32,627 bases of DNA from Candidatus Alloenteromonas pullicola. GTDB taxonomy: Bacteria; Bacillota_I; Bacilli_A; RFN20; CAG-826. Both the position numbers and the translations under genes were made by a program. Location: contig DVMV01000011.1 in assembly GCA_018714785.1 (NCBI GenBank), positions 1 to 32,627 on the forward strand, in the 5' to 3' direction. Of the stretch, positions 1 through 8,424 are shown one piece after another. The notes beneath the pieces were generated by a model. It ran no database searches and was not told the origin of the DNA. It was given only the letters and a program-made list of their open reading frames with translations. Within the stretch, counting starts at the first letter, position 1, and each line of letters starts with the position of its first letter.

Positions 1-276
1 GCAAGTCTTACCATATAGCATTCAAACTGGAAAACAACATTTTCGTGTTTGAAGTTTAAAATAATTTGTTTGACGAAAATCAATGAATGGTTCCCTGATG
101 TGTATGGGTATGCCGATATCTATACCACGCATTTAATTTGGTCTCGCAACAGCACCATTTTCTTACGAAAATTTAAAATTGAAAGAATAAACAGATTAGA
201 TTTAATAAAGTAGGCATTTTTAATCGAATATATTGTGAGTTTCATCCGCAACAATAATTGCTAGAAAAATAAAAAA
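1..276. other. AT-rich intergenic region with possible decayed reading frame
   Basis: This stretch is much richer in A and T than the rest of the window. I see no intact gene. On the plus strand, frame 1 is open from 19 to a TAG stop at 211-213. The last ~45 codons (79-213) read like protein (it contains the peptide EWFPDVYGYADIYTTHLIW), but there is no ATG start, no ribosome binding site and no family I recognise. It could be the remnant of an AT-rich acquired gene, or chance. Positions 214-276 hold nothing identifiable apart from the A-rich flank of the tRNA terminator. Confidence 0.25.
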
Positions 277-300
277 TCTGACATCTTTGACGATGTCAGA
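271..300 (-). terminator. Rho-independent terminator of the tRNA operon
   Basis: A 9-bp perfect stem (TCTGACATC, 277-285, with GATGTCAGA, 292-300) has a 6-nt loop. On the minus strand it is followed by a run of six U and a further U-rich tract. It lies 14 nt downstream of the tRNA-Phe CCA end. It may also end read-through from the phosphate operon, which has no obvious terminator of its own. Confidence 0.9.
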
Positions 301-314
301 CATTCGTTTCGGGT

Positions 315-390
315 TGGTGGCCCAAGGCGGAATCGAACCGCCGACACAGGGATTTTCAGTCCCTTGCTCTACCAACTGAGCTATCGGGCC
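315..390 (-). tRNA. tRNA-Phe (GAA)
   Basis: A 76-nt cloverleaf with the CCA end encoded. The acceptor stem GGCCCGA/TTGGGCC has one G·U pair. The anticodon loop CTGAAAA gives anticodon GAA. The D arm (GCTC...GAGC) and T arm (GGCGG-TTCGATT-CCGCC) are canonical. It is the second gene of a two-tRNA transcript, 6 nt after tRNA-Asp. Confidence 0.96.
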
Positions 391-396
391 AACGCC

Positions 397-473
397 TGGC
401 GGACCATGCGGGATTCGAACCCGCGGTCTCTTCCGTGACAGGGAAGCATGTTAGGCCGCTACACCAATGGTCC
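397..473 (-). tRNA. tRNA-Asp (GTC)
   Basis: A 77-nt cloverleaf with CCA encoded. The acceptor stem GGACCAT/ATGGTCC is fully paired. The anticodon loop CTGTCAC gives anticodon GTC. The T arm GCGGG-TTCGAAT-CCCGC is canonical. It is the promoter-proximal tRNA of the pair. Confidence 0.96.
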
Positions 474-493
474 TTGGTTAAAGGCGCTTCCAT

Positions 494-522
494 ATTATCC
501 GCAAGCGCCCTCGCGTTTTCAA
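494..522 (-). promoter_or_regulatory. Promoter of the tRNA-Asp/tRNA-Phe operon
   Basis: On the minus strand, a -35 TTGAAA (517-522) and a -10 GATAAT (494-499) are separated by exactly 17 bp. The predicted start lies near 487, about 14 nt before the mature tRNA-Asp end. It sits between the end of phoR and the tRNAs, so the tRNAs do not depend on the phosphate operon. Confidence 0.8.
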
Positions 523-557
523 GAGGAAAGTAGACGTTTTTCCAATCATCTTCTTAG

Positions 558-2180
558 CTATTTAGCTAAGGGGAAGGCGCAGGTGAACCTCGACCCCTCG
601 CCAAGCCTCGAGCTGACGCCCACCTTGCCCCCGTAATTGAGCATCACGTGCTTGACGATCGCTAGACCAAGTCCGGTCCCGCCATCGTAGGAATGGGCCT
701 TGTCTGTCCGATAGAACCGTTCGAAGATGTGCTGCTGGTCCTCCTCGCTTATCCCGATGCCATCATCCTCGACGTAGAAGCCGTCCTCTAGGAAGCAGAC
801 CTTGACGTGCCCGTTGGGCTTCCCATACCTTATGCCGTTCTCCACCAGGTTCTTTATGACGGCATAGGCGTCGGAGCGGTTAATCGGATAGCTTAGCTTA
901 CCTTCTATGGTCAGCTCAGACCCACTTTGGCTAGAAAGAGGCAATAGCTCCTTCTTAACCTCTTCGGCGACCTCAGATAGCTCAATCGGCCCCCCGACCT
1001 TCTTGGCCCCCGACTCGATGCGGGATAGCGAGAGCATGTCCTGAATGAGCCGTAGCATCCGCTTGCCAGCGGCGCTTATGCAGGCGATGGGCTGATCAAG
1101 CGATTCGTCTTTGTTCTTCAGCGACAATATCTCGGCTTGCCCCAATATCGAGGTAAGCGGGGTCTTGAGCTCGTGGGAGGCGCTGGAGAAGAAGTTGGAG
1201 CGCAGCTTCTCGCCGTTCACCTCGAATGTGATGTCGGCCAGGCAAAGGACATAGCCGATCGAGGCCTTGTATCCCCTAAGCGCGTAATGCTTGCCAGCGA
1301 TTGATATAAGCGACTCCACCGGGTCATACCTCTTGATCTTCCCTTCGACCTTCTCCTCAAGCCCTAGGTCAAATAGGGTGTGTTCCTTATTCGGATCGAG
1401 GCGGAAGGCGCTGGCGCCGGCCTCGTTGATGAAGCCGAGCTTTAGGTTGTACTCGACGATGATTATGGGGTCGCTGACGGAGTCGAGCACCTTGCGGATG
1501 CCCTCCTTCTCCTCCTGCATCGTCCTCCTGGCGTCGAGCAGCTGCCGGCTGGCAACATCGACCGCCTCGTAGTACCTATTGGCCCTTGCCCAATTGGTCT
1601 TCGGAAAGGGGGTGAGCTCGGCGGCCCCACTAGCGAGCTCATCGAAGCGGAGGTGGCTCAGCTTAATCGGCTTGATTGATAAGGAATGAAGGTATAGCGA
1701 TAAAGCCACCCCAGCGGCCAAAACGACGACGAAGACGATGCCGGAATATAGGCAAAACCACGCAAAGTCGGTCCCAAAAGCCGGATTCGCGGCTTCCACA
1801 TAGACATAGGAGAACGATTCGGAATCGACCTTCAAGCAGCAGATCCCGGTCGAGGAGGATATGCCATCGCCCCTGCTCCCGATGCCTTCTGAGGATTTCG
1901 CCGCCTCCTCCACCTCGGGTAGGGTATAGTATTCCTCAGGCAGCTCGCCGACTTCGTAGATGGGCTCTAGGTCATCGTTAAGGAAGGCAACCTTCACGCC
2001 TTCTAGCGAGGGCGCTGAGGCAGGGTCTTCGCTCGCGGCATATAGACTGGCGTAGGAATGCGCCTCTTCCTTAACCGAGGACAAAGACGACTTGGAGAAC
2101 AGCGAGGCGGTTACCCCCAAGCAGGCGGCCTCCATGACGGTTATGACCGCGGCCGATATCAAAGCGATTCTTTTTCTCAT
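558..2180 (-). CDS. phoR: PhoR-like membrane sensor histidine kinase
   Basis: Sensor kinase of the phosphate-starvation two-component system (540 aa). Two membrane helices (~5-28 and ~139-165) flank an extracytoplasmic segment. Then come a linker helix, a PAS-like domain (~225-320; SVSDPIIIVEYN), HisKA with phosphoacceptor His336 in SASHELKTPLTS, and HATPase_c with N-box (NLVEN, 444-448), G1 (DDGIG, 472-476), F-box (FERFYR) and G2 (GTGLGLA, 501-507). This layout is that of Bacillota PhoR/WalK-type kinases. The start ATG overlaps the phoP stop by 4 bp (ATGA), so translation is coupled. It is the last gene of the pst-pho operon, and that position supports the PhoR assignment. A perfect dyad sits over the stop codon (553-570), but no U-tract follows it. 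Confidence 0.92.
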   Translation of the reverse strand: MRKRIALISAAVITVMEAACLGVTASLFSKSSLSSVKEEAHSYASLYAASEDPASAPSLEGVKVAFLNDDLEPIYEVGELPEEYYTLPEVEEAAKSSEGIGSRGDGISSSTGICCLKVDSESFSYVYVEAANPAFGTDFAWFCLYSGIVFVVVLAAGVALSLYLHSLSIKPIKLSHLRFDELASGAAELTPFPKTNWARANRYYEAVDVASRQLLDARRTMQEEKEGIRKVLDSVSDPIIIVEYNLKLGFINEAGASAFRLDPNKEHTLFDLGLEEKVEGKIKRYDPVESLISIAGKHYALRGYKASIGYVLCLADITFEVNGEKLRSNFFSSASHELKTPLTSILGQAEILSLKNKDESLDQPIACISAAGKRMLRLIQDMLSLSRIESGAKKVGGPIELSEVAEEVKKELLPLSSQSGSELTIEGKLSYPINRSDAYAVIKNLVENGIRYGKPNGHVKVCFLEDGFYVEDDGIGISEEDQQHIFERFYRTDKAHSYDGGTGLGLAIVKHVMLNYGGKVGVSSRLGEGSRFTCAFPLAK

Positions 2181-2839
2181 TCCAGGATATACCCCATTCC
2201 CCTGACGGTGGATATGGCGATCCCATAGGGCGCGAGCTTGCGCCTGATCATCGAGATGTGGACGTCGACGGTGCGGGTCTCGACGTCGACCGCATCGGGC
2301 CAGACCAGGTGGAGGAGGTCGTCCTTCTTCACCAAATTGCCATGGTGGTCATAGAGGGCCTTTAGTATCTCCATCTCCTTGTTGGTTAGCTGCATTGGCG
2401 AGCCGTTGAGCAGGAAGCGCTGCTTGCCCGAGTCGTAGCTAAGCCCCTTGAAGGAAGGCGATTGGGCGCCGGATTTCCTTATGTTGGCCTTGCACCTAGC
2501 GAGCAGCTCCATCACCCCGAAGGGCTTGTCCATGTAATCGGAGGCCCCCATCTCTAGTCCCTTGACCTTGTCCGACTCCCCGTTTTTGGCGGAGACGATT
2601 ATCACCGGGATGTCGCTATAGAGGGTGTTGGACTGCAAGTCGCGGAGTATCTCGAAGCCATCCTCCCCCGGCAGCATCAGGTCGAGGATTATGAGGCTTG
2701 GCCTTTGACTCTTCAGTGAGGAGAAAAGCTCCGCCCCGCTAGAAAGCGTCAAAAAGGAGAATCCCCCAAGCGGGAGGGCGCAGGCGTAAAGGTCGCGGAT
2801 TGCTGGGTCGTCGTCGACCGCGTAGATTAGGTTTGTCAT
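2177..2839 (-). CDS. phoP: PhoP/PhoB-like OmpR-family response regulator
   Basis: DNA-binding partner of the adjacent kinase (220 aa). The receiver domain (1-~118) has the acidic pocket Asp9-Asp11, phosphoacceptor Asp53 (LIILDLMLPG) and the conserved Lys105 (DYMDKPFG). The C-terminal winged helix (~125-220) contains TNKEMEILKALYDH and ends RRKL...TVRGMGYILE, as in OmpR/PhoB proteins. The gene starts 1 nt after the phoU stop (TGATATG) with no Shine-Dalgarno, suggesting translational re-initiation, and it overlaps phoR by 4 bp. From the operon context it should bind the Pho box upstream of pstS and autoregulate the operon. Confidence 0.93.
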   Translation of the reverse strand: MTNLIYAVDDDPAIRDLYACALPLGGFSFLTLSSGAELFSSLKSQRPSLIILDLMLPGEDGFEILRDLQSNTLYSDIPVIIVSAKNGESDKVKGLEMGASDYMDKPFGVMELLARCKANIRKSGAQSPSFKGLSYDSGKQRFLLNGSPMQLTNKEMEILKALYDHHGNLVKKDDLLHLVWPDAVDVETRTVDVHISMIRRKLAPYGIAISTVRGMGYILE

Positions 2840-2840
2840 A

Positions 2841-3482
2841 TCAGGATTCCATATGGGCGCCGGTGAACATGTAATCGACCCACTCCCCCAGATTGACCCC
2901 GTGGTCGGCGATGCGCTCTAGGTATTTGGCAACCAGGGCGCTCACGATGCCCTCGTCGGCCTCGAGCTCCCCTTTGCTAACCCCGTCGGCGACGTCTTGC
3001 CTGACCTTGAGGAAGAGGTCGTCTACCTTCTCGTCCTCCTTGTCGAGGCTTCTGGCGAGCTCTAGGTCGGAGTTCAGGAACGCGCGGAGGCCAAGGTCAA
3101 GCAGCGACTTAACGTAGGAGGATAGCAAGGTGAGGTCGGGGTGCTCGACCTTCTTACCCTTGGATAGGTAAAGCGCCTCCTCGGCGATGTCGGAGGCGTA
3201 GTCCCCGATCCGCTCGAGGTCGGTGATCATCTTCAAGGCCCCCGAGCAGAAGAGGAAGTCGTTGGCGTAAGGCGAATCTAGCAAGAGCAAAGAGAAGCAG
3301 CTCTTCTCTATCCCGCGGTGGAGGCTATCGACCTCCTTGTCGCCCTCCACCACTTCCTTGGCGGCTACCAGGTCGCCGTTAAGCAATGAATCGACGGCCT
3401 TGCCGACCGCCTTGTTGGAAAGGAAGAAAAGCTTGGTCAGCCTTTCCCTTATGGAAGATAGTTCTTCTTCTATGCGCTCCAT
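2841..3482 (-). CDS. phoU: Phosphate signalling/transport regulator PhoU
   Basis: An all-helical protein of 213 aa, normal for PhoU, with the two related three-helix bundles of the family. The E/DxxxD metal-site motifs are seen around DLERIGDYASDIAEEA and KYLERIADHGVNLGEW. PhoU links Pst transporter status to the PhoR kinase and restrains Pho activation when phosphate is plentiful. It follows pstB with a 12-nt gap and a strong GGAGG 4 nt before the ATG, and precedes phoP by 1 nt. The placement between pstB and phoPR fits that role. Confidence 0.94.
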   Translation of the reverse strand: MERIEEELSSIRERLTKLFFLSNKAVGKAVDSLLNGDLVAAKEVVEGDKEVDSLHRGIEKSCFSLLLLDSPYANDFLFCSGALKMITDLERIGDYASDIAEEALYLSKGKKVEHPDLTLLSSYVKSLLDLGLRAFLNSDLELARSLDKEDEKVDDLFLKVRQDVADGVSKGELEADEGIVSALVAKYLERIADHGVNLGEWVDYMFTGAHMES

Positions 3483-3494
3483 ACGTCCTCCATT

Positions 3495-4256
3495 CTACCC
3501 GAATCTGCCGGTTATGTAATTAAGGGTGCGCTTGTCCTTCGGGGTCGAGAACAAGGCCTTGGTCGGGGCGTATTCGACCATCTCGCCAAGCAGGAAGTAA
3601 GCCGTCTTGTCGGCGACCCTGGTCGCCTGCTGCATGTTGTGGGTGACGATGACGATGCTCATCTCGTTTTTAAGCGTCCCCATCAGCTCCTCGATCTTGG
3701 CGGTCGAGATGGGGTCGAGGGCGCTGGTGGGCTCATCCATAAGCAGCACCTCGGGGGAGGCGCTTAGGGCCCTCGCGATGCAAAGCCGCTGCTGCTGGCC
3801 GCCCGAAAGCGACAAGGCGCTTTCCTTTAGGCGGTCCTTAACCTCGTCGAATATCGAGGCGCGGCGGAGGCTCTGCTCGACTATTTGATTGAGCTCGTCC
3901 TTTTTCTTCACGCCGAATAGCCTCGGGGCGAAGGCGATGTTGTCATAGATCGAGGTCGGGAAGGGATTGGGGCGCTGGAACACCATGCCGATCCGCTTCC
4001 GCAACAGGTTCACGTCGACCTTCTTGGAGTTGATGTTCTCGCCATCGAAGACTATCTCCCCCTCGACCCGGCAGCCCTCGATGAGGTCGTTCATCCGGTT
4101 CAGCGACCGCAGGAAGGTGCTCTTCCCGCATCCCGAGGGGCCAATGAGGGCCAGCACCTCTTTGTCATAGACGTCGATGTTGATGTCCTTGAGAGCCTGC
4201 GTCTTGCCATAGTAGAGGTTTAGGTGGCGGACGTTGATTTTCTTATTTGCTTCCAT
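3495..4256 (-). CDS. pstB: Phosphate ABC transporter ATP-binding protein PstB
   Basis: ATPase subunit of the high-affinity phosphate importer (253 aa). It has Walker [10 protein letters not shown] (39-47), the Q-loop in [14 protein letters not shown] (a PstB hallmark), signature SGGQQQR (151-157), Walker [13 protein letters not shown] and the H-loop in VTHNMQQA. It energises PstC-PstA on the cytoplasmic face. The start overlaps the end of pstA by 14 bp, with GGGAGG 4 nt upstream of the ATG inside pstA. Confidence 0.97.
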   Translation of the reverse strand: MEANKKINVRHLNLYYGKTQALKDINIDVYDKEVLALIGPSGCGKSTFLRSLNRMNDLIEGCRVEGEIVFDGENINSKKVDVNLLRKRIGMVFQRPNPFPTSIYDNIAFAPRLFGVKKKDELNQIVEQSLRRASIFDEVKDRLKESALSLSGGQQQRLCIARALSASPEVLLMDEPTSALDPISTAKIEELMGTLKNEMSIVIVTHNMQQATRVADKTAYFLLGEMVEYAPTKALFSTPKDKRTLNYITGRFG

Positions 4257-5103
4257 ATGACCTCCCTTTCGATAACAGTTTCCCTAATAGCAGCGATAAC
4301 CCATCCAAAGCCAATACGAGGACAAGCAGCACCAACGCCGTGGCGCTCGCCTCCTCGCGATACCCGTATGAGGCGAAGTAATAGATGTCGAGGGCGAGGC
4401 TCGTGCCCGGGGATAAGGGCGAGGCCGGGACGCGGTTGACGACCATGCCGACGGTGACAAGAAGCACCGCCGATTCGCTTAGCACCCTGCCGATCGAGAG
4501 GATGATCGAGGTGATGATGCCCGGCATCGCGCAGGGCAAGACGATGCGGAAGGTGGTGTCGGCTTTGCCGGCCCCCAGGGCGAATGAGGCCTCGCGGAGC
4601 GAATTCGGCACCGCGTGCAGGCTCTCCTCGACGCCCCTGACTATGACCGGCAGCACCATCAAGGCCAAGGTTATGCCGCCTCCCAATAGGCTATAGCCCA
4701 GCTTGAGGTAGTCCACGAAGACGAGGTAGCCGAATAGGCCATAGACGATCGAGGGGATGCCAGACAGGGTCTCCACCGCCAAGCGGATAACCTTCACGAT
4801 GGGCGAGTTGCTCTTCGAGTATTCGTTTAGGAACACCGCGGCCAATATGCCGATCGGTGCCCCGATCCCTAGAGAAATCAGAACCAGGTACAAGGTGCCC
4901 AACATTGCCGGCACGATCGAGGGCGAGCGGCTGGAATACGCCCCGAAAAGCAAGTCCAGCGAAAGGTTCGGCGCGCCCTTGATGACTATGTAGACGACCA
5001 GGGCCACCAAGGCGGCAAGCGAGATGCCCATGCCGAGGTAGGACCCGCCCAAAAACGAGTAATATATGCCCCTTCTGCGGCGGAAGGACTTCTCGCTCAG
5101 CAT
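4243..5103 (-). CDS. pstA: Phosphate ABC transporter permease PstA
   Basis: Inner-membrane permease of 286 aa with about six helices. It has the PstA-typical conserved stretch [20 protein letters not shown] and the BPD-transport EAA loop near [29 protein letters not shown]. It pairs with PstC to form the phosphate channel. It overlaps pstC by 7 bp and pstB by 14 bp, so the whole transporter is translationally linked. Confidence 0.95.
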   Translation of the reverse strand: MLSEKSFRRRRGIYYSFLGGSYLGMGISLAALVALVVYIVIKGAPNLSLDLLFGAYSSRSPSIVPAMLGTLYLVLISLGIGAPIGILAAVFLNEYSKSNSPIVKVIRLAVETLSGIPSIVYGLFGYLVFVDYLKLGYSLLGGGITLALMVLPVIVRGVEESLHAVPNSLREASFALGAGKADTTFRIVLPCAMPGIITSIILSIGRVLSESAVLLVTVGMVVNRVPASPLSPGTSLALDIYYFASYGYREEASATALVLLVLVLALDGLSLLLGKLLSKGRSYGSK

Positions 5104-5993
5104 TTTTTGTCCCTCCCTTTTATGGCCATGAAGGCGGCGTTTAAAAGCAACGTCAGCACGAACAGCACCACCCCGACGGCGATGAGGCTGGTCTTCGCCT
5201 CGGCGGTGTATTCGGTGGCCCCGAGGGCGATGGCCCCGGTGAGGGTCAGGGTGCTTTGGAATAGCGAAGTCGGGACCGAGGCCCGGCCACCTATGACCAT
5301 GATGACCGCCATCGTCTCCCCCATGGCGCGCCCGCTAGAGAGGACGAGCGAGGCGAAGATGCCGCTTTTGGCGGCGGGCATGACGACCTTGAAGCAAGCC
5401 ATCTCCCGGCTCGCCCCCAAAGCCAACGCCCCTTCGTAATAGGAAGGGTTGACCGCCTGCAGGGCATCGAGGGTGAAGCTCACCATGGTCGGCAGGATCA
5501 TGATGGACAACACTATCGAGGCGGCGAGTATGCCATAGCCGACCCCGTTTGGCGAGATGTAATCCCGCAGGAACGGGACGATGACCGTCATGCCGAACAA
5601 TCCGTATATGACCGAGGGGATGCCGGAGAGTATCGAGATGGCGAAGCTCACCGGCCGCTTGAACACAGAAGGCACGAACTTGAATAGCGCCATGGCGGTC
5701 AATAGCCCCAAAGCCCCGCCGATGGCGGTGGAAAGCAAGGTGACGAGGATGGTGGTCAATAGCATCCCGGCGATGCCATATAGCGGCGGGTTGCCAAGCG
5801 GGCGCCAATCGCTATCGAGGAAGAAGCTCCCGAACCCGACCTTCGCCATGAAGGGGACGCCGGTGGCGAATAGGAAGCAGGCGATTGAGATCATCGCCAA
5901 AACGCCGAAAAGGGCGCAGCAAAACAGCGCCCATCTGACGATCTGCTCCCTAGCCTGGCCCCTATGCGAGGTTAGCCTAGAAGCTGACTCCAT
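5097..5993 (-). CDS. pstC: Phosphate ABC transporter permease PstC
   Basis: Inner-membrane permease of 298 aa with an N-terminal helix at ~22-45 and five further helices. The conserved permease segment ISILSGIPSVIYGLFGM and an EAA loop (YYEGALALGASREMACFKVVMPAAKSGI) identify it. It is the heterodimer partner of PstA. Its ATG lies inside the end of pstS (22-bp overlap), with an AGGGAG about 12 nt upstream, so its expression is coupled to the binding protein. Confidence 0.95.
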   Translation of the reverse strand: MESASRLTSHRGQAREQIVRWALFCCALFGVLAMISIACFLFATGVPFMAKVGFGSFFLDSDWRPLGNPPLYGIAGMLLTTILVTLLSTAIGGALGLLTAMALFKFVPSVFKRPVSFAISILSGIPSVIYGLFGMTVIVPFLRDYISPNGVGYGILAASIVLSIMILPTMVSFTLDALQAVNPSYYEGALALGASREMACFKVVMPAAKSGIFASLVLSSGRAMGETMAVIMVIGGRASVPTSLFQSTLTLTGAIALGATEYTAEAKTSLIAVGVVLFVLTLLLNAAFMAIKGRDKKC

Positions 5994-6841
5994 TTGGTTA
6001 TCTGCTCTCCCTCTGGGGCTTCGCTGTCGTAGATGAGGGCGAGGTCCTCTTTGGAAATGTCGCTAAGCGGGTTGTTCAGGTTGACGATGATGCCGATGCC
6101 GTCTTTGGCTACGGTGTACGGGGTGCAGCTGGAAGCCTTATCCGAATCGAACTCCTCCGAGATCATCCCGAAGGCGCTTACTCCGGTCTCGGCGTTGGAA
6201 TAGCCAGTGCCCGATCCTCCGCCGGAGACGTTGACCACGACTTCGGGGTTGAGGCGCTGATACTCCTCGGCGAGCAGGATCATAAGCGGCTGCAGCGAGG
6301 TCGAGCCGGAGATGTCGATCTCCCCGGATAGCGATGGGTTGGACTCGTATTCGCTTGCCCCATCGACGATGGAGACGTAGCCGTTGTCGGCGATGATTTC
6401 CTGAGCTTGGCTTGACCTTAGGAAGGAAAGGTAATCGGTGTATAGCGGCGACCCGGTGATGGTCGCTTCCTTGTAGATGACGTTCAGCGGCCTGGAGATG
6501 GCGTATTCGCCGGACTTGATGTTGGCGCTATTGGCCTCCACCCCGTCGACGGTGAGCTTCTTGACGGAATCGTCGAGGTAGCCAAGCGAATCGAAGGCGA
6601 TGGCGTATTGGTTGTTCTCGACCTCGGCTAGGACCGCGGCGGTCGAGTTCTGCACGACGGCGTTATTGACGTCGGGCTGGTTCTTCAGGCCAAGTATCTC
6701 CATGAAGGCCCCTTTGGTGCCTGAGCCGTCCTCGCGGGTGACGACGGTGATGTTGCTTTCCGGATCGAATTCCCTCGGGCCGCAGGATGTCAAGGCGACC
6801 GGCGCGATGGCGATGGCGGCGAGGATCAGTGTTTTCTTCAT
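5972..6841 (-). CDS. pstS: Phosphate-binding lipoprotein PstS, permuted domain order
   Basis: Extracellular phosphate-binding lipoprotein. I start at the second ATG (6841): the AAAGGG ribosome site is 8 nt upstream of it but only 2 nt from the ATG at 6847. From this start it is 289 aa, with a signal peptide ending in lipobox LTSC (Cys20). The segment that is C-terminal in E. coli PstS comes first (VVTREDGSGT, then ISRPLNVIYK, then QEIIADNGYVSI). The normally N-terminal half follows (ISGSTSLQPLM, SGGGSGTG, DGIGIIVNLNNP, ending ITKWSQLLG). The fold is therefore circularly permuted relative to E. coli. From memory the same order occurs in streptococcal and other Bacillota PstS proteins. It is the first gene of the Pho operon. 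Confidence 0.93.
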   Translation of the reverse strand: MKKTLILAAIAIAPVALTSCGPREFDPESNITVVTREDGSGTKGAFMEILGLKNQPDVNNAVVQNSTAAVLAEVENNQYAIAFDSLGYLDDSVKKLTVDGVEANSANIKSGEYAISRPLNVIYKEATITGSPLYTDYLSFLRSSQAQEIIADNGYVSIVDGASEYESNPSLSGEIDISGSTSLQPLMILLAEEYQRLNPEVVVNVSGGGSGTGYSNAETGVSAFGMISEEFDSDKASSCTPYTVAKDGIGIIVNLNNPLSDISKEDLALIYDSEAPEGEQITKWSQLLG

Positions 6842-6864
6842 TTCCATTTCCCTTTGACGCCACT

Positions 6865-6930
6865 AGTATGGTTCCAAAGCCGACCCGACTCCACTAAGGC
6901 AGGGTAAAAGAAGGTAAAAAGAACGTAAAG
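6865..6930 (-). promoter_or_regulatory. Pho box and promoter of the pst-pho operon
   Basis: On the minus strand, three TTTAC repeats lie at 6925-6929, 6914-6918 and 6904-6908, spaced 11 and 10 bp with TTCT between them. This matches the direct-repeat, one-helical-turn layout of Bacillus PhoP boxes. A weak -10 (CATACT, 6865-6870) lies downstream and no -35 consensus is present, as expected for an activator-dependent promoter. Predicted transcription start is near 6858, just before the pstS ribosome site. The repeats are seen directly; binding by this PhoP is inferred. Confidence 0.7.
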
Positions 6931-7002
6931 CCGCCAATCGTCGCGCGGGCGCCCACATACCCGAATTGTCTAGAAATGACGGCTTCTTTTAGGTAGAATG
7001 CC

Positions 7003-8406
7003 ATGTATATGAAACCATCCGAAAAGCCGCGCAAAAAGCCGGCCAAGCCCAAAGCCGTTGATGCGCAGGAAGAAGTGAGAAGAGCCGAGGAACGCGAGAA
7101 GATAAACGCCCAGCTGCTGGCCCTGGGAAACCCCAAAGGGAAAGCCACCAAGAAGAACATCATATCCGGCATCGTGCTGCTGGTCATGATGATCATCATG
7201 GTCCTCTCGGTCATGCTGTCGACCAGCGAGCTGAGCGAGATTGGAAAAACAATAGGCAAAATCGGCCAAGGGAGCAACTACGTTTGGCTGATCGGCGGGT
7301 TCATCGCCGCGCTGGTTTTCTTCCTTCTCTACCCGTTATCGCTTCTGATACTCTCGAAGTCGTTCGACCCAAAGTCGTCTTCCTCTGACGCCTACCTGAT
7401 CGGGGCGGGGGAGCATTTCTTCAACGGCATCACCCCCTTCGCGGCCGGCGGGCAGCCGATACAGATATACGAGTTCTCCAAAAAAGGCATGAAGCCTGGT
7501 GTCGCGACCGGATTGGTCTTGACCAACTTCATACTCTACCTCACCGTCCTGAACGCCTATGAAATCCTGGCATTCATCTATTGGGAGGATATCAATCAGG
7601 CCATAATCGCCAGCGGATGGAACTATTGGGCCGTCATCTCGGTGGCCATATTAGGCTATGTCTTCAACCTCGGCTTCCTGGCCTTCATCATCGCTTTGGG
7701 CGTCAGCAAGCGCCTGGCCGATTGGCTCGTCTCGGTCGCAAGGTGGCTGTGCCGCTTTAAGCTCATCGGCAAGTTCCTCACCCCGGCGATACCAAGATTC
7801 GAGATCTACTGCAGCAACGTCCAATCGACCATCCGAGGCGTGTTCCACCACAAGAAGGCCGTCTTGGCGGCCATCGCCATCAAAATCGTGGTTTACGGGA
7901 TATACTTCGCTTTGCCCTACTTCATAATCAACGCGGTTGGGCAGAATCTGCCGCCGACGAAGATCTTCGAGACCATGATGGTCACGTCTTTCGCCTCCAG
8001 CGCGGTCTGCTGGGTACCTACCCCCGGCGGGACCGGCGGAATCGAATTCGCCTTCTCCATCGCCGTCGGCGCGGTGTTGCCCGGAATAGCCGACCTCGCG
8101 GCCGTCGGGAACTCCATCTCGCTGATCTGGCGCTTGCTAACCTTCTACTTCGTCCTGCTTCTTTCGCTAGCCGCCGTTATCGTCTTCGAATCCGGCTTCC
8201 AGATAAAGCTGAAGAAGGACGTGGCCAGAAGCGAGAAGAAGAAAGAGGAACTGCTGCAAAAGCTGGAGGAATTGGACGCCGAGTCCGCGCAGGAAGAGGC
8301 TTCGGATGCGCTGCCCGAGGAATCGCCAAGCCCCGAAACAGGCAATGCCGATCCTTCGCCAGGAACCGCGCAGGACCCCGAAAAGCAAAAAGAAAAAGCG
8401 GAATAG
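7003..8406 (+). CDS. Flippase-like integral membrane protein (LPG synthase TM / UPF0104 family)
   Basis: A 467-aa membrane protein of the COG0392 type (YbhN/AglD2, the membrane half of MprF). It has a Lys-rich cytoplasmic N-terminus (~1-48), then about eight helices from ~50 to ~405. The family motif GEHFFNGITPFAAGGQPIQIY is followed by a late TPGGTGGIE segment. The C-terminal tail (~405-467) is charged, coiled-coil-like, and rich in Glu, Ser and Pro. There is no aminoacyltransferase domain, so it is not a full MprF. Members are thought to move lipids or lipid-linked sugars across the membrane. Start: AGGT 8 nt before the ATG. It is divergent from pstS and convergent with gt2, leaving only 2 bp between the stop codons. 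The substrate is unknown. Confidence 0.82.
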   Translation: MYMKPSEKPRKKPAKPKAVDAQEEVRRAEEREKINAQLLALGNPKGKATKKNIISGIVLLVMMIIMVLSVMLSTSELSEIGKTIGKIGQGSNYVWLIGGFIAALVFFLLYPLSLLILSKSFDPKSSSSDAYLIGAGEHFFNGITPFAAGGQPIQIYEFSKKGMKPGVATGLVLTNFILYLTVLNAYEILAFIYWEDINQAIIASGWNYWAVISVAILGYVFNLGFLAFIIALGVSKRLADWLVSVARWLCRFKLIGKFLTPAIPRFEIYCSNVQSTIRGVFHHKKAVLAAIAIKIVVYGIYFALPYFIINAVGQNLPPTKIFETMMVTSFASSAVCWVPTPGGTGGIEFAFSIAVGAVLPGIADLAAVGNSISLIWRLLTFYFVLLLSLAAVIVFESGFQIKLKKDVARSEKKKEELLQKLEELDAESAQEEASDALPEESPSPETGNADPSPGTAQDPEKQKEKAE

Positions 8407-8424
8407 GATCACCTGTTCCGCTTT
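8395..8424. terminator. Bidirectional terminator containing both stop codons
   Basis: A 13-bp stem (8395-8407 with 8412-8424, one T·G pair) has the 4-nt loop ATCA. A-rich sequence on the left and TTTATTTCTTT on the right give a U-tract in both directions. The TAG of the flippase gene (8404-8406) and the TGA of gt2 (8409-8411) both lie inside the hairpin. Confidence 0.88.

Noticed and set aside
553-570. Perfect CTTAGCTA-TT-TAGCTAAG dyad over the phoR stop codon
   Set aside because: The stem is AT-rich with a 2-nt loop and no U-tract follows on the minus strand, so I do not call it a terminator.
2177-2839. Possible Mycoplasma-type code with UGA as Trp
   Set aside because: TGA ends phoP, phoU, gt2, the GT4 gene, hydB and the symporter at the expected lengths, and Trp is encoded by TGG.
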